From Ampullimonas aquatilis (lineage in GTDB: Bacteria > Pseudomonadota > Gammaproteobacteria > Burkholderiales > Burkholderiaceae_D): 64,000 nt of DNA. How positions within the stretch are numbered: position 1 is the first letter of the stretch; every line of letters starts with the position of its first letter. This document shows, one piece after another, positions 10,304 through 18,239 of this stretch. A program made the translations under genes and the position numbers. The stretch covers positions 2,542,001-2,606,000 of the forward strand of contig NZ_CP183834.1 in NCBI RefSeq assembly GCF_049675895.1, given 5' to 3'. The notes beneath the pieces were generated by a model that was given only the letters and a program-made list of their open reading frames with translations, did no database searches and was not told where the DNA came from.

Positions 10304-12211
10304 CTAAACCAGCATCGAATTAAGGCGTTTGACAAAAGCTGCCGGATCTTCCAGTTGACCGCCTTCGGCAAGCAAGGCTTGATCAAACAATAGATGCGCC
10401 CAGTCATCAAAACGGCTGGTTTCATACCTGAGTTTTTGTACCAGCGCATGTTGCGGGTTGATTTCCAAAATTGGTTTAGATTCTGGGGCGGCTTGACCAG
10501 CGGCTTTGAGCATACGCGCCAGATTACCGCTCAGGTCACCATCATCAGCTACCAGGCACGCGGGCGAATCGGTCAGGCGGAATGTGACGCGCACTTCCTT
10601 GGCTTTGTCCTTGAGGGACTCACCAATCTTGCCGACCAGCTCTTTATATTCCTCCGTGGTTTTTTCGTGTTCCTGTTTCTCGGCTTCGTCCTCCAGCTGA
10701 CCGAGATCCAAACCACCCTTGGCCACGCTCTGTAGTTCCTTGCCATCAAATTCGGTGAGGAAGGAGAGCATCCATTCATCAACACGATCCGTCAGCAATA
10801 ACACTTCCACACCTTTTTTCTTGAAAATTTCAAGATGCGGACTGTTTTTGGCGGCCGTATAGGATTCAGCCGTGACGTAGTAAATCTTGTCCTGACCTTC
10901 TTTGGCGCGACTCAGATAATCAGCCAGTGATACGGACTGTTCTGTCGAATCCTGATGGGTTGAAGCAAAACGCAGCAATTTGGCAATGCGTTCTTTATTG
11001 GGTGCATCTTCGCCAATGCCTTCTTTTAAGACCTGACCAAACTCTTTCCAGAAGCTGGTGTACTTGTCTTTATCAACCTGCTCTTCACTATTGGCCAGTT
11101 CTTCGAGCATACCCAGTACGCGCTTGGTGCAACCTTCGCGGATGGCTTTGACATCGCGGCTTTCCTGCAAAATTTCACGCGAAACATTGAGTGGCAAGTC
11201 GGCCGAGTCCACCACGCCTTTGACAAAGCGCAGATAGATTGGCAATAACTGCTCGGCATCATCCATGATGAAAACGCGCTTCACATACAGTTTGAGACCA
11301 CCACGCTTGTTGCGATCCCACAGATCAAATGGTGCACGCGATGGGATATAGAGCAGCTGGGTGTATTCGCTGCGGCCTTCAACTTTGTTATGTGTCCAGT
11401 TGAGTGGTTCGCTGTAGTCGTGCGAAACATGTTTATAGAACTCTTGATATTGCTCGTCAGTAATGTCGGACTTGCTGCGTGTCCAGATTGCGCTGGCCTG
11501 GTTGACGTTGTCCCACTCGTCCTTGGTGACCATATCTTTTTTCTCTTCATCCCACTCTTCCTTGAGCATTTGAATGGGCAGAGAAATATGATCGGAATAC
11601 TTGGTGATAATGGATTTGATTTTCCAGCCTGAGAGCAGCTCGTCTTCGCCTTCACGCAAATGCAGGGTAATGCTGGTGCCGCGATCGGCCTTGTCGATGG
11701 CAGTGACGGTGAAATCACCTTCACCCGCGCTTTCCCAACGCACCGCGTCGCTGGCAGCCAAACCGGCTCGACGGGTATCCACAGTAATCTTGTCGGCCAC
11801 AATAAAGCCGGAATAAAAGCCCACACCAAACTGGCCGATCAAGGCGGCATCTTTTTGCTGGTCACCCGACAGCTTGCCAAAAAACTCTTTGGTACCCGAC
11901 TTGGCGATGGTGCCCAGATGACTAATGGCTTCTTCGCGACTCATACCAATGCCGTTATCGGCAATGGTGATGGTGCGGGCCGCTTTATCGAGTGTGACGC
12001 GAATTTTCAGCTCGCTGTCATCGCCATACAGGCTCGCATCATTGATGGCCTCAAAGCGCAGTTTGTCGGCGGCATCAGAAGCGTTGGAAATCAGCTCACG
12101 CAGAAAAATCTCTTTGTTGGAATACAGGGAATGAATCATCAGCTGCAAAAGCTGTTTGACTTCGGCCTGAAAGCCCATGGTTTCGGGTTTGAATGACTCA
12201 GCAGCGCCCAT
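10304..12211 (-). CDS. htpG: Molecular chaperone HtpG (Hsp90)
   Basis: 635-residue bacterial Hsp90. The GHKL ATP-binding domain shows ELISNASDAADKLRFEA, DNGIGMSREEAISHLGTIAK and GQFGVGFYSGFIVAD. The middle client-binding domain holds the catalytic-loop segment SREILQESRDVKAIR. The C-terminal dimerisation domain is also present. Length matches the family (about 624-640). The start MGAAESFKPETMGFQAEV is preceded by AGAGGAGAAACA, a good ribosome binding site. A near-perfect sigma32 promoter lies 46-73 bases upstream, and one of the 80-bp repeats lies just beyond it. Confidence 0.97.
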   Translation of the reverse strand: MGAAESFKPETMGFQAEVKQLLQLMIHSLYSNKEIFLRELISNASDAADKLRFEAINDASLYGDDSELKIRVTLDKAARTITIADNGIGMSREEAISHLGTIAKSGTKEFFGKLSGDQQKDAALIGQFGVGFYSGFIVADKITVDTRRAGLAASDAVRWESAGEGDFTVTAIDKADRGTSITLHLREGEDELLSGWKIKSIITKYSDHISLPIQMLKEEWDEEKKDMVTKDEWDNVNQASAIWTRSKSDITDEQYQEFYKHVSHDYSEPLNWTHNKVEGRSEYTQLLYIPSRAPFDLWDRNKRGGLKLYVKRVFIMDDAEQLLPIYLRFVKGVVDSADLPLNVSREILQESRDVKAIREGCTKRVLGMLEELANSEEQVDKDKYTSFWKEFGQVLKEGIGEDAPNKERIAKLLRFASTHQDSTEQSVSLADYLSRAKEGQDKIYYVTAESYTAAKNSPHLEIFKKKGVEVLLLTDRVDEWMLSFLTEFDGKELQSVAKGGLDLGQLEDEAEKQEHEKTTEEYKELVGKIGESLKDKAKEVRVTFRLTDSPACLVADDGDLSGNLARMLKAAGQAAPESKPILEINPQHALVQKLRYETSRFDDWAHLLFDQALLAEGGQLEDPAAFVKRLNSMLV

Positions 12212-12256
12212 TGTTTCTCCTCTTCGAATCGGACTGGCAAAAAATATCAGCCGTGA

Positions 12257-12284
12257 AGATGGGGACGGCTACGCCAATTTCAAG
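12257..12284 (-). promoter_or_regulatory. Sigma32 promoter of htpG
   Basis: Minus strand: CTTGAAA (12284-12278), a 13-base spacer and CCCCATCT (12264-12257), an exact match to the RpoH consensus. Confidence 0.9.
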
Positions 12285-12310
12285 AGCTAGCCCACCATTC
12301 AGACAAATAT

Positions 12311-12390
12311 ATACTCCTATATAGTATAAAAACAAGTCCAATAAAAACGCACTTAATAGGCTTATATTTAGATATTCTCCCTATGAGTAT
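12311..12390 (-). repeat. 80-bp interspersed element, copy A
   Basis: Read on the minus strand it begins ATACTCATAGGG, has the core TTAAGTGCG with GC at element positions 41-42, and ends with the box ATAC-N9-GTAT (ATACTATATAGGAGTAT). It lies between ridA and htpG, pointing at htpG, 99 bases before its start codon and just upstream of the sigma32 promoter. Same length and register as copies at 20320, 34682, 58480, 59123 and 26169; the copy at 31118 is one base longer. Confidence 0.85.
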
Positions 12391-12500
12391 CCGATTTTTA
12401 TGCCTTTTTCATGAAATTTCGCAGCACTTTTAACGCGGGCTGATGAAGCTAGCGTGCGCTGTTAAAATCGTCCTTTTAACCAAATTGCAAAGCGATTGCC

Positions 12501-12956
12501 ATGTCCGTCTACACCCAACTCAAAAACCTCGGCATTGAACTGTCCACCCCTGCCACACCTGCTGCGGCGTATGTAATGTACGCCCAGACTGGCAACACCT
12601 TGTTTTTATCGGGCCACATCGCCAAAAAAGAGGGTCAGGTTTGGGTTGGCCAATTGGGCAATGGCCTGAGCACTGAAGAAGGCAAAGCTGCTGCACGCGC
12701 AGTCGCCATTGATTTACTTTCTACCCTGCAAGCTGCCACTGGTGACTTAAACAAAATCAAACGCATTGTCAAAGTGATGAGCCTGGTCAATTCAACCAGT
12801 AGTTTTACCGAACATCATCTGGTCACCAACGGTGCGTCCGAGCTGTTTGTGGAAGTATTTGGTGATAAAGGTCGCCATGCCCGTTCGGCTTTTGGTGTGG
12901 CGCAAATTCCTTTGGGTGCCTGTGTTGAAATTGAACTGATTGCCGAAGTCGAATAA
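12501..12956 (+). CDS. RidA family protein (YjgF/YER057c/UK114)
   Basis: 151 residues, a single RidA-type chorismate-mutase-like trimer fold. The family signature is visible near the C-terminus: GRHARSAFGVAQIPLGACVEIELIA, with the Arg that binds the substrate carboxylate and the Cys/Glu region. Archetypal RidA hydrolyses reactive enamine/imine intermediates from amino-acid dehydratases. This member is longer than classical RidA (about 128) and fits the YjgH-like or Rid-other branch, so the substrate is open. It is divergent from htpG and convergent with the TonB receptor, with a terminator between. Confidence 0.9.
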   Translation: MSVYTQLKNLGIELSTPATPAAAYVMYAQTGNTLFLSGHIAKKEGQVWVGQLGNGLSTEEGKAAARAVAIDLLSTLQAATGDLNKIKRIVKVMSLVNSTSSFTEHHLVTNGASELFVEVFGDKGRHARSAFGVAQIPLGACVEIELIAEVE

Positions 12957-13030
12957 TTTAAATTTTCAAGATACGGGTTGTGCCGATGGATTTTTAGCTA
13001 TATCGCATAACCCGCTGGATACCCAATAAA

Positions 13031-13066
13031 AATGGCTGGCGCGCTTCATCGCACCAGCCCTTTTTA
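13031..13066. terminator. Bidirectional terminator between ridA and the TonB receptor
   Basis: GGCTGG / CCAGCC (13034-13039 and 13054-13059) with an inner GCG/CGC pairing; T-runs occur on both strands outside the stem. Confidence 0.8.
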
Positions 13067-13082
13067 CTGAGACAAACCAACG

Positions 13083-15221
13083 TTAGAACTGATACGTAGC
13101 AGAAACCCCACTCATCCAGGCACGTCCCGGTGCCGGTTCAAAAAAACGACCATTACCATCATTGACAATCACCGAGCCAATGTACTGACGATCAAACAGA
13201 TTGTCGATACGTGCAAAAGCATTGAGCTTCCATTGACTTAAATTCCAAACATAACCACCATGAATGCTGGTAATGGTGTAGGAGGCAGCCGCGTCGGTAT
13301 TGGCATCGTTGACCATCACCTTGCCGCTATAACGCACTTCCACACCACCACGTAAACCTTCTGCTGGCATATAGGCTAAATCGGCATAAAACAGATTTTT
13401 GGCAATCCCAGGAATCTTGTTGCCATTGGCAATGGTTAGCGTTGGCGTCGCGCAAGGCGTACCTGCGCAAGTTTTAAAGCCCTCGCTATACACCGCGTCC
13501 AACCAGGTATAAGCCAGTTGCGCACGTACATCATTTTGCCATTTTTGTTGCCAGCTCAGCTCCAGACCTTGCCGCTTGGTCTTGCCCGCATTTTGAAACG
13601 TGGCACGACCACCACTATTGGTCTGCGTCACAATCTCGTTATCGGTATGGGTTTCAAACAATGCGGCAGTGACTTCACCCCAGGCATTATCACGAGCTTT
13701 CACACCCACTTCAGCATTCCGACTCCTGGCAGGTTGCAACGCAAAGTTAAGTCCCGTGCCGCCATTGGCCCGATAGGACAATTCGTTTAAGGTTGGCGTT
13801 TCAAAACCGCGACCGGCAGTCGCATACACATTCAACTTGGGTGTAATGGCATAACGCAAACCAGCCACTGGCAAAGTGGCACTGTAGTCTACACTGCCGC
13901 TGTCATTGCCGTTGGTACCCACAATATAGTGGTCAGTCGAATCAAACTTGATGGTGCTGTGACGCACACCCAGGTTCAGATTGAAGCGTGGCAAAAACTG
14001 CCAGTCAGCCTGCAGATACTGATCAAAACTATTGACCTGATTACCTTCGCTGCGGCGCAGATTACCTTGCACGCCCAGCGTGGTACCAATAAAGTTTTGA
14101 TAACCACGACGGTCTTCATCCAGCACATCATAAGTTAAGCCACCAACGATGGTGATGGGCTGACCTGCCAATAAATCTTGATGCGACCAACGACCATCGA
14201 CACCTTGATAGGTCCGTCCCAGCACAATCACACCACCTGGATGCAAAGGATTATTTTGCGTCGCGACCGGAATCGACTGATATTGCACCGTATTGCGCTG
14301 ACCATAATAGGCACTTACACGCAGGTTATTGTCGGCATCAATCTGACGTTCATACACGACACCACCCTGAGTTTGCATCACGCTCTTGCGCGTGTTGAAA
14401 CTGATTGCTGACGCATCCACACCGCGTGGATTGGCTTGAAACTGCGCGCGTGTCAAACCCAGCGGGTCTTGCGTATCAGGCAAGTTAAGGTGATTAAGCA
14501 CCAAAGTCAAACTGCTGCGTTCATCTACCGAAGCACTCAACTTGAAGTTGGCCAGATTGCGCTCAGTCTTGCTATGGTCACGATAACCATCGGTCTTGAA
14601 ATTGCTGACATTGCCTGAAAAACTCAGGTTGCCGCTAGTGCCATTAAATTTCACACCACGCTTGGACATGCCATCACTACCGACCGCAAAGCTTGGCGTG
14701 ATGGTGGCTGGACTACGCCCTTCTTCGGTGGTCACTAACATCACGCCACCAGACGAGTTGCCATAGAGCGCAGAAAATGGCCCGCGTAAAATTTCAATCC
14801 GCTCTGCCGAACCTAAATCAATATGCGAGAGCTGACCTTGGCCATCCGGCAATGTCGCAGGGATACCATCAACATACAGACGCACGCCACGAATCCCGAA
14901 TGTCGAGCGAGCACCAAAGCCGCGCACTGACACTTGCAAATCCTGCGCGTAATTCTGACGATCACGCACCTGTACACCAGGCACCGGCCCGAGACTTTCT
15001 GACAAATTGACTTGCAATTTGTCATCATGAATGCCTTGCGAATTAATCACATCAATTGATGCACCCGTATTAAAGCGCGATCCATTGACGCGTGTCGCCG
15101 TGACATTGACTTCGGGTGCGGTGACTTCCACAGCGTCTTTATTAATGGAAGAAGTTTGTGCCTGAGCGGCGAATGCCGTCAGCATAAGGCTGGCAAAGCC
15201 GGTGAGCTTGTAGTTTTTCAT
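13083..15221 (-). CDS. TonB-dependent outer-membrane receptor
   Basis: 712 residues from MKNYKLTGFASLML; the frame extends 20 codons upstream but this start gives a clean signal peptide ending AFAAQAQ. A TonB-box-like EVNVTATRVNG is followed by the plug domain (VSVRGFGARSTFGIRGVRLYVDGIP, IEILRGPFSALYGNSSGGV) and a 22-strand barrel ending in an aromatic residue (GVSATYQF). The plug pattern resembles YncD/FecA-type receptors of ferric chelates, but no substrate gene is adjacent, so the ligand is unknown. No sigma/anti-sigma pair or Fur box was evident. Confidence 0.92.
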   Translation of the reverse strand: MKNYKLTGFASLMLTAFAAQAQTSSINKDAVEVTAPEVNVTATRVNGSRFNTGASIDVINSQGIHDDKLQVNLSESLGPVPGVQVRDRQNYAQDLQVSVRGFGARSTFGIRGVRLYVDGIPATLPDGQGQLSHIDLGSAERIEILRGPFSALYGNSSGGVMLVTTEEGRSPATITPSFAVGSDGMSKRGVKFNGTSGNLSFSGNVSNFKTDGYRDHSKTERNLANFKLSASVDERSSLTLVLNHLNLPDTQDPLGLTRAQFQANPRGVDASAISFNTRKSVMQTQGGVVYERQIDADNNLRVSAYYGQRNTVQYQSIPVATQNNPLHPGGVIVLGRTYQGVDGRWSHQDLLAGQPITIVGGLTYDVLDEDRRGYQNFIGTTLGVQGNLRRSEGNQVNSFDQYLQADWQFLPRFNLNLGVRHSTIKFDSTDHYIVGTNGNDSGSVDYSATLPVAGLRYAITPKLNVYATAGRGFETPTLNELSYRANGGTGLNFALQPARSRNAEVGVKARDNAWGEVTAALFETHTDNEIVTQTNSGGRATFQNAGKTKRQGLELSWQQKWQNDVRAQLAYTWLDAVYSEGFKTCAGTPCATPTLTIANGNKIPGIAKNLFYADLAYMPAEGLRGGVEVRYSGKVMVNDANTDAAASYTITSIHGGYVWNLSQWKLNAFARIDNLFDRQYIGSVIVNDGNGRFFEPAPGRAWMSGVSATYQF

Positions 15222-15356
15222 GTTCTTCAGGGTTGTAAAGGATTCATAGCAAGCCAATGAAGTCTCCACCTCATCAACCAACCAGGCTGCTATCTTAAAG
15301 CAGCCTACACCATACTCTACAATTTTTGAACGGGTAATTTGCCCTGAAACAAATAT

Positions 15357-15391
15357 AAAACCAGGCTGTCAGCCAAAACACCCTGGTTTTT
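15357..15391 (-). terminator. Putative terminator of the small secreted peptide gene
   Basis: AAAACCAGG / CCTGGTTTT with a 16-base loop, followed on the minus strand by TTTTATATTTG. Confidence 0.6.
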
Positions 15392-15447
15392 AAGAATCAA
15401 ACCGCAACCAATGTCTAATCAGCTGCGTGGTAAGAATAGACTACCAA

Positions 15448-15618
15448 TTATTTGATGCTCTTTTTGCCTTTGGACTCAGCAACTGCTTTAACCATTTCGA
15501 CAGAATTCTGTTTAGCAGATTTTTCAACATCCACTTCTTTGGCAGTGCCAGCCTGGGCCATGCCAGCTGCACCTGTTGCAACCAATAAGGAAGCACTAAC
15601 CCATTTCACAACCTTCAT
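15448..15618 (-). CDS. Small secreted peptide, 56 residues
   Basis: A short gene that is easy to miss. MKVVKWVSASLLVATGAAG continues to a cleavage site after MAQA, leaving a mature peptide of about 33 residues that is rich in Lys, Glu, Val and Ser and ends KSKGKKSIK-like (residues AESKGKKSIK). A strong ribosome binding site (GGAG, five bases before the ATG) and a terminator-like hairpin downstream support it as a real gene. No cysteines, so no disulfides. It stands between the TonB receptor and two other secreted-protein genes, all on the same strand. No family recognised; a periplasmic or secreted role is inferred from the signal peptide alone. Confidence 0.7.
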   Translation of the reverse strand: MKVVKWVSASLLVATGAAGMAQAGTAKEVDVEKSAKQNSVEMVKAVAESKGKKSIK

Positions 15619-15732
15619 ACCAACTCCGCATATTTAACATGGGACAACCCCATGCACACTCTAACGGTTAAGGTGGCAGATAGATGACAGAAAAGTCAGG
15701 TTTATTTACGAGCCCGTGGAAATAAGTCTCGC

Positions 15733-16059
15733 CTAGCGACGATTTGCTGATGGCACAACCGAACGCGGCCCAAAATCTGCCCCCGGACCGGAGTTGGGGC
15801 GCTGGACAAAATTACTGCCTGGGCCAGAGTTAGGCCTTGGCGCAAAATCCACACCCGGCCCCGCACCGGGTTGCAGCGGTGGCGTTTGAATAATACGGGG
15901 TGATATCACCCCGCCTGGCACCGGGTAATAATAGAACTGCGGATTAGGCACGATATAAATCGTGCGCGGTTCATCGCGACTATCAAAGTTTTGTGCCAAT
16001 CCAGGCAACGTCAACAGCATCAACACACTTGCCATTAACCATGTTATCCATTTTTTCAT
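15733..16059 (-). CDS. Secreted Pro/Gly-rich repeat protein
   Basis: 108 residues from MKKWITWLMASVLMLLTL, preceded by AGGAG at eight bases; the longer open frame is not needed. The signal peptide is cleaved near LAQ. The mature chain has a short Tyr-rich segment (NPQFYYYPVPGG) and then three near-repeats of about ten residues built on PGPGVDFAPRPNS, GPGSNFVQRPNS and GPGADFGPRS. No catalytic domain; likely an extended, disordered envelope or matrix protein. It follows the gene at 16132 on the same strand by 72 bases, so the two probably form one transcript. Function unknown. Confidence 0.72.
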   Translation of the reverse strand: MKKWITWLMASVLMLLTLPGLAQNFDSRDEPRTIYIVPNPQFYYYPVPGGVISPRIIQTPPLQPGAGPGVDFAPRPNSGPGSNFVQRPNSGPGADFGPRSVVPSANRR

Positions 16060-16131
16060 GCCGTACTCCTGACTACTTAACAGCATTGAATGGCTTGAGT
16101 GACACCTATCCACACCATCACAACCAGCAAG

Positions 16132-16626
16132 TTATTCTGCAGGTGCTTCGGTTACTTCGAGTGAGTCGGACACATTTTCATTGCCCAGCTCATACCGCAA
16201 AATACGGCGACTGGCTTCAAGGTCATTCAAGGCCTTCTGTTCTTTATTGAGTGCGTCACGAATCTTTTTGTTCCGCACCTTGCTGTAATCCTGCTGATTG
16301 GGCAATGGTTGACTGGCGCTGGTATTACCTGAACGTTGCGCCATTGGCGGCAGTGTTGCGGCACTGAATGTATAAGGCAAACCACGGGGATCTGGCGGTG
16401 CGATCGGTACCATCACATAAGGACGCCCTACCCGGGCTGGACCATATGGCGTAGATGGCGTGACCGGTACCACAGCATAAGGTGCTGCCGCATTGGGATA
16501 AGCTTGCGGATAGCCTGAATAAGCAGGATAACCCGGGTAAGCAGGTGCAGGAGAATAATAACCTTGTGCCAAAGCCAACTCAGTCGTACACAGACTAATC
16601 AACAAAAAACAGGCGAGACGATTCAT
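16132..16626 (-). CDS. Secreted Pro/Tyr-rich protein with C-terminal helix
   Basis: 164 residues with a signal peptide (MNRLACFLLISLCTTELALA). The mature N-terminal half is low-complexity Pro, Tyr and Ala (YSPAPAYPGYPAYSGYPQAY), like some envelope-associated proteins. The C-terminal third is charged and helical (KVRNKKIRDALNKEQKALND) and could form a coiled coil. First of two secreted-protein genes in a likely operon with 15733-16059. Its leader carries mutually exclusive inverted repeats (16661-16707). No family assignment. Confidence 0.72.
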   Translation of the reverse strand: MNRLACFLLISLCTTELALAQGYYSPAPAYPGYPAYSGYPQAYPNAAAPYAVVPVTPSTPYGPARVGRPYVMVPIAPPDPRGLPYTFSAATLPPMAQRSGNTSASQPLPNQQDYSKVRNKKIRDALNKEQKALNDLEASRRILRYELGNENVSDSLEVTEAPAE

Positions 16627-16866
16627 GGCGGAGAGCTTTCGTTTAACATCGTTCCACTATGCCACAAGACAATGGTAATTGCACAAGCCTAAAGCCCGGC
16701 TTGTGGCAGATATGGCCATTTTTACACGCAGTTTGATTAGCCATATAAAAAGTGGGCCGACTCACGCAAAGCAATCTGGTAACAAAGATCAAATTTTGTC
16801 TTTGCAACCTCTGATGCGACGAGTTTATATCTACAGCAATGAAGCGATGTTGATTCAGAAAAGCAA

Positions 16867-16897
16867 AACGGGTTAGTGCTTGTGACACTAACCCGTT
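16867..16897 (-). terminator. Terminator downstream of tRNA-Arg
   Basis: AACGGGTTAGTG / CACTAACCCGTT stem with a seven-base loop, followed on the minus strand by TTTTGCTTTTCT. Confidence 0.85.
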
Positions 16898-16903
16898 GCA
16901 ATT

Positions 16904-16980
16904 TGGTGCGGCTGGCAGGAATTGAACCCACGACCCCTTGGTTCGTAGCCAAGTACTCTATCCAACTGAGCTACAGCCGC
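16904..16980 (-). tRNA. tRNA-Arg (anticodon ACG)
   Basis: Cloverleaf on the minus strand: acceptor GCGGCTG / CAGCCGC, D-arm with AGCTCAGTTGGATAGAG, anticodon loop CTACGAA (ACG, read as ICG after TadA editing), T-arm with GGTTCAATTCC, and an encoded CCA end. Confidence 0.95.
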
Positions 16981-17038
16981 GAAGAACGCTATTCTAGCAT
17001 GCTCAAATTATGTTGTGAAGAACTTAGGTGATATTTAT

Positions 17039-18118
17039 TTAAACCAGTTCTGTCTCACGTGGCATCGAAAAACCTGCTGGATTGGTCACCTGCCAACGCC
17101 AGGCATCGGCGCACATGACTTCCATATTGCGCTCGGCAATCCAGCCCAATAACTCAGCCGCCAGTTTTGGTTCTGCATAGCAAGTCGCAATATCACCGGG
17201 GCGACGCGCCACCACTTGGTAAGGAATTTTTTTACCAGAGGCTTTTTCAAACGCGGCCAGCAATTGCAGCACGCTGTAGCCATGGCCCGTACCCAGGTTC
17301 ACGGTAAAGCTTTGGGCAATACTAAAAAGACGATTAAGCGCTGCCACATGACCCAGAGCCAGATCGACCACATGGATGTAATCACGCACACCCGTGCCAT
17401 CGATGGTGTCGTAGTCATTGCCATAAATACTGAGTTTTTCGCGACGACCAATGGCCACTTGTGCCACATAAGGGGTCAGGTTATTGGGAATGCCGTTGGG
17501 ATCTTCACCAATCAGGCCACTTTCATGCGCCCCAACCGGGTTGAAATAACGCAGAATGCCCGTCGACCAATGTGGATTGGCTTTGCCGTAATCATTGAGA
17601 ATATGTTCAATCATCAACTTGGATTGACCATAAGGGTTGGTCGCTGACAATCGGCATTGCTCATGCAGTGGCACCATTTCTGGATCACCATACACGGTGG
17701 CAGATGAGCTGAACAGAAACACATTGACCTGAGCTTTTTCAAGCGCCTGCAGTAACACCAATGTGCCATTCACATTATTGTCGTAGTAGCGCATCGGCTG
17801 CTCGACCGACTCACCCACCGCTTTCAAGCCCGCAAAGTGAATACAGGCGTCTATCTTGAACTTGGCAAGCAACTGTTCCAGATCGCTTTTGCTGCGAATA
17901 TCCCCTTTGATGAAGGGAAACGATCTACCCGCCAGTTTTTGCACACGTGTAATCGATTCTTCATAGCTATTGCAAAGATTGTCCAGACCGACGACTTCGT
18001 AGCCAGCCTTGAGCAATTCGAGACAGGTATGTGAGCCAATATAGCCTGACGCGCCGGTGACTAAAATACGTTTGCCAGTCGCTGCGGGAAATTTGAATGC
18101 CATGATCGGGGTTTCCAT
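17039..18118 (-). CDS. galE: UDP-glucose 4-epimerase GalE
   Basis: 359-residue extended short-chain dehydrogenase that interconverts UDP-glucose and UDP-galactose (or the N-acetyl forms), supplying sugars for lipopolysaccharide or exopolysaccharide. The NAD-binding GASGYIGSHTCLELL sits near the N-terminus and the catalytic YGQSK (Tyr-x3-Lys) near residue 160. The typical GalE segments DNLCNSYEES and NLGTGHGYSVLQL are present. An alternative start at MAFKFP is five codons later. A perfect 8-bp inverted repeat lies just upstream. It stands alone, not in a polysaccharide cluster. Slightly longer than E. coli GalE (338) because of an N-terminal extension and C-terminal tail. Confidence 0.95.
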   Translation of the reverse strand: METPIMAFKFPAATGKRILVTGASGYIGSHTCLELLKAGYEVVGLDNLCNSYEESITRVQKLAGRSFPFIKGDIRSKSDLEQLLAKFKIDACIHFAGLKAVGESVEQPMRYYDNNVNGTLVLLQALEKAQVNVFLFSSSATVYGDPEMVPLHEQCRLSATNPYGQSKLMIEHILNDYGKANPHWSTGILRYFNPVGAHESGLIGEDPNGIPNNLTPYVAQVAIGRREKLSIYGNDYDTIDGTGVRDYIHVVDLALGHVAALNRLFSIAQSFTVNLGTGHGYSVLQLLAAFEKASGKKIPYQVVARRPGDIATCYAEPKLAAELLGWIAERNMEVMCADAWRWQVTNPAGFSMPRETELV

Positions 18119-18239
18119 AGTACGAGTTGATCATTCAAGTGTACGGTTGAATGATGGCAAAACCGAATAACTCTTACGCTTTTTCACCCATTTTTAGCTA
18201 TTTTCAGGCAAAAGCCACAGCACAATAGCGCACATTTGA

